Of a stretch of 64,000 bases of DNA, positions 16,131 to 23,263 are shown one piece after another; the first letter of the stretch is position 1; each line of letters begins with the position of its first letter. The position numbers and the translations under genes were made by a program. The DNA is taken from contig NZ_JAMDHK010000010.1 of assembly GCF_024721115.1 (NCBI RefSeq), positions 106,166-170,165 on the forward strand, in the 5' to 3' direction. Below the pieces are notes generated by a model, which had not been told where the DNA came from, did no database searches, and was given only the letters and a program-made list of their open reading frames with translations. The DNA is from Salipiger pentaromativorans. Its GTDB lineage: Bacteria; Pseudomonadota; Alphaproteobacteria; Rhodobacterales; Rhodobacteraceae.

Positions 16131-17564
16131 ATGACGACAGACCGCCTCTCATTCTATATCGACGGCGCCTGGCGCGCGCCCGCACCCGGCGCGTTGCGGC
16201 TGGCGGTCGAAAACCCCGCGACCGAGCGGAGCGTCGGGGCGATCAGCCTGGGCGGCGCGGCGGATGTGGATGCGGCGGTGCGGGCCGCGCGGCAGGCCTT
16301 CGGCAGCTACAGCCGCAGCCCGGTGGCGCAGCGGATCGCCTGGCTGGAAGAGATCGGCGCCCAGATCGAGGCGCGTCTGCCCGAAATGGCGCGGGCGATC
16401 TCGCTGGAGATGGGCGCGCCCATCACCTTCGCACGGGAGGTGCAGGCCGGGAACGCGCTGGCCCATGTTCAGGAGGTGATCGGGGTGCTCCGGGGCTATG
16501 CCTTCGAGCATCCGCTCAAGCAGGCCCGCATCCTGCACGAACCGATTGGCGTCTGCGGGCTGATCACCGCCTGGAACTGGCCGGTGATCCTGATCATGAC
16601 CAAGCTGGTCTATGCTCTGGGCGCGGGCTGTACCGTGGTGCTGAAACCCAGCGAGATCGCGCCGCTCAGCGCCGCCGTTCTGGCCGACGCCATCGACGCC
16701 ACAAGCCTGCCCGAAGGCGTGTTCAATCTGGTCAACGGCGATGGCGCCGGGGTGGGGCGGGCGATCTCGGCGCATCCGGGGGTGGATCTGGTGTCCTTCA
16801 CCGGATCGACGCGGGCGGGAATAGACATATCCAAGACCGCCGCCGACACGGTGAAGCGCGTCCTGCTGGAGCTGGGCGGCAAATCCGCCAATATCATTCT
16901 GCCCGACGCCGATCTGCGCAGCGCCGTCGATCTGGGGATCCGCCGCGCCTTTGCCAATTCGGGGCAGTCCTGCCAGGCGCCGACCCGGATGCTGGTGCAC
17001 GAAAGCCAGATGGCCGAGGCGGTCGACGTCGCGCGCGAGGTTGCCGCCGGGCTCAGACTCGGCGACCCCAGCCGTCAGGAGACGGAAATGGGGCCGGTCG
17101 TGTCGCGGCGGCAATACGAGCGGATCCAGTCGATGATCGAGAGCGGCATCGCCTCCGGCGCGCGTCTGGTCGCGGGCGGTCCCGGCAAACCGGAGGGGCT
17201 GGAGACCGGGCATTACGTGCGTCCGACGGTCTTTGCCCGTGTCGATCCGGGCGCGTCTATCGCTCAGGACGAGATCTTCGGGCCGGTGCTGCCGATCATC
17301 CCCTACCGCGATGACGAGGAGGCGGTGGAGATCGCCAATGGCACGATCTACGGGCTCGCCTCCTACATCCATTCGGGGGACGAGGCGCGGGCGATGGCTC
17401 TGGGGCGGCGGATGCAGTCGGGCCGGGTCTACATCAACACCTATACCCACGATCTTTCGGTGCCCTTCGGCGGCTACAAGCAGTCCGGCAACGGTCGGGA
17501 ACAGGGCGTGCCGGGACTGGAGGAATACCTGGAGGTCAAGACGGTGCTCGGCTGCAGGGCCTGA
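16131..17564 (+). CDS. NAD(P)+-dependent aldehyde dehydrogenase
   Basis: A 477-residue aldehyde dehydrogenase with all key residues: N149 in TAWNWPV, E247 in LELGGKS and nucleophile C281 in NSGQSCQAP, plus the FTGSTRAG cofactor turn near residue 224. Length is normal. It lies between the TRAP permeases and the TRAP binding protein, and the operon also encodes a GMC alcohol oxidoreductase. A sequence alcohol to aldehyde to carboxylate is therefore a reasonable inference. The true substrate is not readable from sequence. Confidence 0.92.
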   Translation: MTTDRLSFYIDGAWRAPAPGALRLAVENPATERSVGAISLGGAADVDAAVRAARQAFGSYSRSPVAQRIAWLEEIGAQIEARLPEMARAISLEMGAPITFAREVQAGNALAHVQEVIGVLRGYAFEHPLKQARILHEPIGVCGLITAWNWPVILIMTKLVYALGAGCTVVLKPSEIAPLSAAVLADAIDATSLPEGVFNLVNGDGAGVGRAISAHPGVDLVSFTGSTRAGIDISKTAADTVKRVLLELGGKSANIILPDADLRSAVDLGIRRAFANSGQSCQAPTRMLVHESQMAEAVDVAREVAAGLRLGDPSRQETEMGPVVSRRQYERIQSMIESGIASGARLVAGGPGKPEGLETGHYVRPTVFARVDPGASIAQDEIFGPVLPIIPYRDDEEAVEIANGTIYGLASYIHSGDEARAMALGRRMQSGRVYINTYTHDLSVPFGGYKQSGNGREQGVPGLEEYLEVKTVLGCRA

Positions 17565-17620
17565 ACCGGGCGCAGTGTCGCCGGCAGGCGGCCCGCGCGG
17601 AAGACGAGGAGGAGACTGTC

Positions 17621-18691
17621 ATGAAAACACAGATGGAGGAGACAAGGACAATGACTGCATTCGCAAAGACGGCCCGGAGGGCGATCGCCGCGCTGGTGAC
17701 GGCGGTGGGCCTGTCGGGCGGCGCCGCGCAGGCGCAGGACAGCATCGAGCTGAAGGTGGCGACCTTCCTGCCGACCACGCATTTCCAGCAGCAGCAGGGC
17801 ACCATGCCCTTCATGGAGACCCTGACCGAGCTGACCGACGGCCGGGTGAAGTTTTCCTACTTTCCCGCCGAGCAGGGCGGCAAGGCGGGGCAGATGTTCG
17901 ATCTGCTGAAGGCGGGGGTTTTCGACATCGTCGAATTCGGCTCGGGATATGTGGGCATCGAACAGCTTCCGCTGCTCAGCATTCTGGAGGTTCCGGGCAT
18001 GGTGTCGTCCTCCTGTCAGGGCGGGGCGGCGCTGCGCGAACTCGCCTCGCCCGGCGGGGTGATCTATGAAAGCGGGTTCAAGCCCGCGGGGATGCGGCCG
18101 ATCTCCTATTTCATCTATCCGCCCTATGGCATCATGTCCCGCGTGAGCATCACCTCGCTCGACGATCTCAAGGGCAAGAAGATGCGCACGGCGGGGGCCA
18201 TCAACGAATTGTCGGCGATCAAATCGGGAGGGGTTTCGGTAAAGGCCACGGCGGGAGAGCTGTACGAGGCGCTGTCGCGCGGCACGGTCGATGCCACCAT
18301 GTACTCCTTTCTGGCCACCAAGGGCTTTGGCTATGAGGAGGTCGCGCCTTACGGTGTCACCGGCTACAGTTTCGGCACTCCGGGTTCGATCATGGTGATG
18401 AACGAGCGCAGCTATCAGAACCTGCCGCCCGAGATTCAAGAGGCGGTGCTGGAAGCGGGGCGCATGGCGACCGAGAATTTCTGCACCTACACCGATGCGA
18501 ACGAAGCCGCCCGGATCGAGGAGCTGAAGGCCGGGGGGATGACGTTCTACACCTGGACGGACGAACAGAAGGCGGCGCTGGACGCGATCTTCCAGGGCGT
18601 CGGGCAGGAATGGGCCGCCAATCAGGATAAGCGCGGCATTCCCGCCACCCAGGCGCTGGAGGATTTCGCCAAGACGCTGGCCTCCGACTGA
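17621..18691 (+). CDS. dctP: TRAP transporter substrate-binding protein (DctP)
   Basis: A periplasmic TRAP receptor. From ATG 17621 it has 356 residues; an internal ATG at 17651 (MTAFAKTARR) also has a GGAGGAGAC site upstream and gives a tidier signal peptide ending AAQAQ. The mature part begins DSIELKVATFLPTTHFQQQQ and includes the conserved helix-strand block PYGIMSRVSITSLDDLKGKK. A tryptophan-poor ligand pocket does not point to a specific substrate. It completes the TRAP importer encoded by dctQ/dctM in the same operon. Confidence 0.9.
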   Translation: MKTQMEETRTMTAFAKTARRAIAALVTAVGLSGGAAQAQDSIELKVATFLPTTHFQQQQGTMPFMETLTELTDGRVKFSYFPAEQGGKAGQMFDLLKAGVFDIVEFGSGYVGIEQLPLLSILEVPGMVSSSCQGGAALRELASPGGVIYESGFKPAGMRPISYFIYPPYGIMSRVSITSLDDLKGKKMRTAGAINELSAIKSGGVSVKATAGELYEALSRGTVDATMYSFLATKGFGYEEVAPYGVTGYSFGTPGSIMVMNERSYQNLPPEIQEAVLEAGRMATENFCTYTDANEAARIEELKAGGMTFYTWTDEQKAALDAIFQGVGQEWAANQDKRGIPATQALEDFAKTLASD

Positions 18692-18904
18692 TCCGCCCCT
18701 GCGGAGTGCCGTCCCGGACCCGTCCGGGCGGCAGCCCCTTCCGGCCGGAACGTGCCGGGAGTGGGATGCTGGTCCGCGATGCCCCCGAAGGCATTGGCCG
18801 GACGCCCGTGTCCGCGCCGCCTCCCGCGCGGGCACGGGGACGCTTTTACGATCCGGGTGCGAGGCAGGGGCCGTTCCGGCCCCGAACAGGTGGGATGTCC
18901 GATC

Positions 18905-20515
18905 ATGGCACGCAGAACAGCGCGATCCGACGCGTATGACTTCATCATCGTCGGGGCCGGCTCCAGCGGCTGCGTCCTGGCCAGCCGGCTCAGCGCGCAG
19001 GCGCGGGTGCTGGTGGTCGAGGCAGGCCCGTGGGACCGAGATCCGATGATCCGCGTGCCGCTCGGCTGCGGGCATATCCTCGCCCGGCGGCATCACGACT
19101 GGAAGTATTTCACCGAAAAGGAGCCGGGGCTGGGCGGGCGCCGCATCGAATGCGCACGCGGCAAGGTGGTCGGCGGCTGTTCCTCGACGAACGGAATGGC
19201 CTATGTGCGCGGGCACCGGGCGGATTATGACGGGTGGGCCGCCATGGGGCTGCCGGGCTGGTCCTATGCGGATGTGCTGCCCTATTTCCGGCGGCAGGAA
19301 AGCTGGGAGGGCGGGGCGGATGCCTATCGGGGCGGGACCGGGCCGCTCAGAACCCAGTGGACCCGTTTCGAAGATCCGCTGAGCGCGGCCAGCCTCGCGG
19401 CGGGTCTGGCGCTTGGCCATCCCTGGACCGAGGATCATAACGGCGCCGATCAGCACGGCTTTGGGCGCTGGCAGATGACCATCCGCAACGGACGCCGGTG
19501 CAGCGCGGCGGATGCCTATCTGCGCCCGGCGCTGCGGCGGGGCGGGCTCGAGATCGTTGTCGGGGCGCTGGTCACGCGGCTGCTTTTCGACGGGGCGGCG
19601 GTCTGCGGGCTGGAATACCGGACGAAGGGCGGGGTGATGCAGGTGTTTGCCGGGCGAGAGGTGATCCTCTCCGCCGGGGCGATCAACTCGCCGCAGATCC
19701 TGATGCTGTCGGGTCTGGGCTGCCCCGAGGCGCTGCGCGATCACGATATAAGGGTGCGGGTGCCCCTGCGCGGCGTCGGCGCCAATCTTCAGGACCATGC
19801 GGCGGTCAATCTCACCGCCATCCGGCGGGAGGGCGGCCCGTTGCAGCGCGCCATGCGCTTCGACCGGATCGCCACCGAAATGTCGCGCGCCTATCTCTTC
19901 GGCCGGGGGATCGCCAGCGACATGCCCTTCGGAACCATGGGTTTTGTGAAATCCGGTGCGGAGGCGCTGCCAGACCTGCAGGTGATGTCGATTGCCGGGT
20001 CGCCGCTGAGCAAGCCCTATCTGCCGCCCTTCACCCGGCCCGCCGCCGATACGTTCGACTGGCGTATCGCGCTGCTGCGCCCGGAGAGTCGCGGGGCGGT
20101 GACGCTGCGCTCCGCCGATCCAACGGCGGCACCGCGCATTCGGCAGAACCTGCTGAGCACCGATGCCGATCTGCGGGGGCTGCGGCGGGGACTGCGGATG
20201 GCGCAGGCGCTGAACCGACAGGCGCCGCTGGCCACGATGGTCGCGCGGGAAAGTCTGGAGGCGGAGACGGACCAGGAGATCGACGCCTATATCCGCGCGA
20301 TGGCGACGACGATCCACCATCCGGTGGGAACCTGCCGGATGGGCACGGATGAGCAGGCGGTTGTGGATACCGACCTGCGGGTGCGCGGGGTCGACCGGCT
20401 GCGGGTCGTCGACGCCTCGGTCATGCCTGCGATTGTCGGCGGCAACACCAATGCGCCGTCGATGATGATCGCGGAGAAGGCCGCCGATCTGATACTCGGG
20501 GGCCCGCCCGCGTGA
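18905..20515 (+). CDS. GMC-family FAD-dependent oxidoreductase (choline/alcohol dehydrogenase type)
   Basis: A 536-residue GMC flavoprotein starting MARRTARSDAYDF. The FAD-binding GAGSSG lies at residues 18-23, the GMC signature at GKVVGGCSSTNGMAYVRGH, the second at ILSAGAINSPQILMLSG, and the active-site histidine in TTIHHPVGTCRMG with the asparagine pair NTNAPSM at the end. It is the last gene of the operon, 213 bases after dctP, a gap that holds no gene. It probably oxidises a primary or secondary alcohol and passes the product to the aldehyde dehydrogenase. The gene is intact. Confidence 0.92.
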   Translation: MARRTARSDAYDFIIVGAGSSGCVLASRLSAQARVLVVEAGPWDRDPMIRVPLGCGHILARRHHDWKYFTEKEPGLGGRRIECARGKVVGGCSSTNGMAYVRGHRADYDGWAAMGLPGWSYADVLPYFRRQESWEGGADAYRGGTGPLRTQWTRFEDPLSAASLAAGLALGHPWTEDHNGADQHGFGRWQMTIRNGRRCSAADAYLRPALRRGGLEIVVGALVTRLLFDGAAVCGLEYRTKGGVMQVFAGREVILSAGAINSPQILMLSGLGCPEALRDHDIRVRVPLRGVGANLQDHAAVNLTAIRREGGPLQRAMRFDRIATEMSRAYLFGRGIASDMPFGTMGFVKSGAEALPDLQVMSIAGSPLSKPYLPPFTRPAADTFDWRIALLRPESRGAVTLRSADPTAAPRIRQNLLSTDADLRGLRRGLRMAQALNRQAPLATMVARESLEAETDQEIDAYIRAMATTIHHPVGTCRMGTDEQAVVDTDLRVRGVDRLRVVDASVMPAIVGGNTNAPSMMIAEKAADLILGGPPA

Positions 20516-20640
20516 CGGGGGCCACCCTCCCGGGGCCGGGATCCGTTACGGCTCCTGCACCGCGCCAGGTGCACCGGCGCAAGCCGTGCACTGGCCCCGC
20601 TTGGTTCTGGGTGTGTGCGCTATTCGAAGCGCATCTCCCA

Positions 20641-20815
20641 TTACCTGCGACGGTAGGGGCGCCGGCCGTTTTCCTCCATCATCTTTTCACAGAAAACCTC
20701 AGCCGGGGCCCTCAAGCCGAGGCACTTGCGGGGTGTGTTGTTGAGCCGGTCGCAGAGTTGCTTCAGCTCGCGTTCGGTCATGGCGGCGACGGAACCGCTT
20801 AAATACGCCGGATCC
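20641..20815 (-). pseudogene. IS30-family transposase, C-terminal remnant
   Basis: The minus strand encodes MTERELKQLCDRLNNTPRKC and LGLRAPAEVFCEKM, ending with stop TAA at 20641-20643. LNNxPRKxLGxxxPAE is the signature of the end of IS30-type transposases. Homology upstream fades by about 20815. The catalytic core and terminal repeats are not present, so this is debris at the border between the GMC operon and the amide/urea block. The next 120 bases up to the CTAG at 20929-20932 hold no recognised gene. Confidence 0.7.
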
Positions 20816-20936
20816 TGTCCAACGATCGGGGAGTGGCTCAGCGCCCATAGTCTTTTGGCTTTGAGAGAGAACGAGTCCCGGCCCGTAACTTCTACGCGGC
20901 TCTGGAAACCGAAGACATGGGCGAGTAACTAGGTGT

Positions 20937-21308
20937 TCAGCCCCGGCATCTGGTCCGAAACCCCGTGACCTCCTCTTCCTCCCCGGTCAGATCCACCGCC
21001 GGCCTTGGCAGGCTTGCCTTGGGGCGGAACAGCACAACCCAGCTAAGCGCGCTACCGCCCTCGCCCAACCGGCCGACATCCGGCACATCGTAGCGATCCA
21101 GAAAGAAATCCCGCACAAGCTGTGCCGCGCGCGGCGTGCCTGCGGGCTTGCCGACAAAGACGCAGTCCTGCGGGTCGATGCCTTCGCGGGCGAGCGTCTC
21201 GGCCGGGGGGAGATCCGACACCGCAATGCGCCATCGTCGGCCATCGGAATCGAACTCCTTGATCGCATAGAGAAACTCATACTTGATCTGCTGGATGCTG
21301 TAGAGCAT
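20937..21308 (-). CDS. Hypothetical protein, last gene of the amide/urea block
   Basis: A 123-residue soluble protein from ATG 21308 (MLYSIQQIKYEFLYAIKEFD), preceded by GGAGGATCC. I do not recognise the family. It has an aromatic-rich beta-strand-like start, the segment DPQDCVFVGKPAGTPRAAQL and a basic/acidic tail. It follows the Sel1-repeat gene by 16 bases on the same strand, so it belongs to that transcription unit. The stop lies five bases from a CTAG at 20929-20932, next to IS30 debris, so the natural C-terminus may have been replaced. Confidence 0.6.
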   Translation of the reverse strand: MLYSIQQIKYEFLYAIKEFDSDGRRWRIAVSDLPPAETLAREGIDPQDCVFVGKPAGTPRAAQLVRDFFLDRYDVPDVGRLGEGGSALSWVVLFRPKASLPRPAVDLTGEEEEVTGFRTRCRG

Positions 21309-21324
21309 CGGATCCTCCGCCGGG

Positions 21325-22023
21325 TTATTTCGTTTCGACCTGAAAGCGCGGTGCGGCCCCCTGATGGCCGTGTCGCTCCATCCAGGTCTCGACCAGCTCC
21401 TGCCCGTCATGCAACTCGTCGGGCGACATCTCGGCCACCAGCCCTTCGAGCATGTTGATCGCAGTGCCCGCGCCATGCTGCGCCGCCAACGTCAGCCACA
21501 GAAAGGCCTTGCGCCGGTCGCGCGCGGTGCCGGACCCGTTGCGATAGCAAAACCCCAACCGGGCCTGCGCGGGAAAATACCCGGCCTCCGCCGCCATCCG
21601 GTAATAATCGACCGCGCGCGGCAGATCCTTTTCCACCAGCTTGCCCGCCGACAGCAGCGTCGCCGCGTTGAACTGCGCACCGGTATCGCCGGCATCGGCA
21701 GCGCGGCACAGCCAGCGCAGCCCGGTTTCGGGATCGGCCGCGACGCCCTCGCCCTGCACATAGCTGACGCCAAGATTGGTCATCGCCTGGATGTTGCCCA
21801 GCTCGGCGGCGCGCTGGCAAAACCGGACGCCCTGCGCCTTGTCGGTGGGCATGCCGTCGCCATTGGCCTGCATCACCGCAAGCCAGAACCAGGCGGTGGG
21901 ATCGTCGCGATCGGCCAGAGTCTGGAACAGCGCATAGGCACGGTCGTACTGGCCCGCCTCATAGCGGTCGATGCCGTCCCGAAGCGCCGGGGAAAGGGCG
22001 GCGGTTGTCGTCATGTCGTTCAT
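21325..22023 (-). CDS. Sel1-like repeat protein
   Basis: A 232-residue soluble protein. After an N-terminal helix pair it has about four Sel1-like (TPR-related) repeats with the usual spacing and glycine/alanine pattern: AELGNIQAMTNLGVSYVQGE, AADAGDTGAQFNAATLLSAG, AAEAGYFPAQARLGFCYRNG and AAQHGAGTAINMLEGL. No signal peptide is evident. Its ATG overlaps the stop of the upstream Rieske-like gene (ATGA), so the two are translationally coupled and may bind each other. Sel1 repeats mediate protein contacts; the partner here is unknown. Confidence 0.85.
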   Translation of the reverse strand: MNDMTTTAALSPALRDGIDRYEAGQYDRAYALFQTLADRDDPTAWFWLAVMQANGDGMPTDKAQGVRFCQRAAELGNIQAMTNLGVSYVQGEGVAADPETGLRWLCRAADAGDTGAQFNAATLLSAGKLVEKDLPRAVDYYRMAAEAGYFPAQARLGFCYRNGSGTARDRRKAFLWLTLAAQHGAGTAINMLEGLVAEMSPDELHDGQELVETWMERHGHQGAAPRFQVETK

Positions 22024-23123
22024 ATCAGGTAATGCTCCACATTGCGGAAAATCGGGACATCGCTGTCGACCCGGGGCATCGCCGCCACCCGGTCGATCAG
22101 CGCATTCTGGAACCACCACGCCGCGGGTTCGGTCTGCACAGGCAGATCCGAAGGGGCGACGGGTAGATCGAGCGCAGCTTTTTTCGGCACCGCGCGCTGA
22201 CGCTCTTCGGCACGGGTGCGCGCCGCCGACAGCTCGGCCTCCCAGAAGGTTTGGCGCGCGTCGCTCAGCGGGTGCCGGGACAGGATCTCGATCCGGAACA
22301 TCGTCTGGTCGATGGCCGTGTGCTGCAACACGATGAGGCAGCAGTCTCCGGCGCTGACCAGCAGCACCGCATTGGGGAAGAGCCAATGCACCTCGAGCGG
22401 GCTGCCGTCCAGCGCGGCGCGATGGCCGGTCATGTGCAGCGGATCGGCAGCGGCGATCCTGTCGACCCGGGCCAATGCCTGACCGGCGAGTTTCCAGTTG
22501 GCATTGCCCTCGGTCCAGCTCCGGTAGACCCGCACTGCCTCTGGATCGGTAAGCTGCGGCGGCAGGCCAGCGACCTGCGGCACCCCCCCCGCAGGGTCCG
22601 GGTCGATATTGAGAAGCAAAAGCGCGCCGGCCTGCGCCACCTGCACCGGATGCAGCCGTTCGGGCCGTAAGCCAAGGTATTGATACATCAAGCGGGTCTG
22701 CTCGCGCCCTTCATCCGCCTGGATCGGCCCCCGGTCGCGACTATAGCCGCAGGAGGTAAAGGAACAGCTCGTGCGCTTGCCCTGCTGGCACTGGGTCGGC
22801 ACCACGCGGCACCCGCCGTGCTGGGCCATATTGAACCGCGCCTCGAGCCGCCCTTCGGCCATCCGCTGAAGATGAACCCCGTGATAGCCGAGGGTGAAAG
22901 GCAGCAAATCGCCTTCGTCCGTTATCTCGTGTTCGCTGCCCACCGGAATCCAGGCCCGCGTCCAGATCGCCTCGTCCTCGAGATAGAGAAACTGCAACGA
23001 GCGGTAAGCCAGGCGGGGCATGACGCGGGCGGCGCCGAACTCTCTGCGCTGCGGCTCGAAACTCGCCGGATCTCCAAAATCCAGCCCTTCGTCGCCATAT
23101 CCAAGATCGGGTCTGCGCACCAT
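22020..23123 (-). CDS. Rieske-oxygenase-like protein lacking its metal ligands
   Basis: A 367-residue protein from ATG 23123 (MVRRPDLGYG). Its layout follows Rieske non-heme oxygenase alpha subunits: an N-terminal segment FLYLEDEAIWTRAWIPVGSE, a Rieske-like region at residues 97-131 and a catalytic-like domain with NANWKLAGQALARVDRIAAA. The metal ligands are not conserved. In the first Rieske pair (C-x-H) only H102 remains, with A100 for Cys; in the second (C-x2-H) C120 remains, with T123 for His. The mononuclear-iron His pair is replaced by Asp (D221, D227). Oxygenase activity is therefore unlikely and a binding or scaffold role is more probable. It is encoded just after the dimethylformamidase-like gene and overlaps the Sel1 gene. 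Confidence 0.75.
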   Translation of the reverse strand: MVRRPDLGYGDEGLDFGDPASFEPQRREFGAARVMPRLAYRSLQFLYLEDEAIWTRAWIPVGSEHEITDEGDLLPFTLGYHGVHLQRMAEGRLEARFNMAQHGGCRVVPTQCQQGKRTSCSFTSCGYSRDRGPIQADEGREQTRLMYQYLGLRPERLHPVQVAQAGALLLLNIDPDPAGGVPQVAGLPPQLTDPEAVRVYRSWTEGNANWKLAGQALARVDRIAAADPLHMTGHRAALDGSPLEVHWLFPNAVLLVSAGDCCLIVLQHTAIDQTMFRIEILSRHPLSDARQTFWEAELSAARTRAEERQRAVPKKAALDLPVAPSDLPVQTEPAAWWFQNALIDRVAAMPRVDSDVPIFRNVEHYLI

Positions 23124-23263
23124 GTCGGCCTCCTGTCGCGCGTCGTGATATTCGGTCGATGCTCCCGCCCGGAAACCCCGGACGGGAGGCGGGAAAGTGC
23201 GGATCCTTCCCGCGGTAGGGGCCGGCATGGGGAATGAACCGGCCCGTCCAAAGCGACCCGGGC

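Noticed and set aside
17474..20320. Minus-strand open frame of about 950 codons opposite dctP and the GMC gene
   Set aside because: It is a complement shadow of two clear plus-strand genes and resembles no protein family.
20816..20936. Short plus-strand frame ending near 20927 (RNFYAALETEDMGE)
   Set aside because: It is too short to assign, lies between IS debris and a CTAG border, and has no recognised family.
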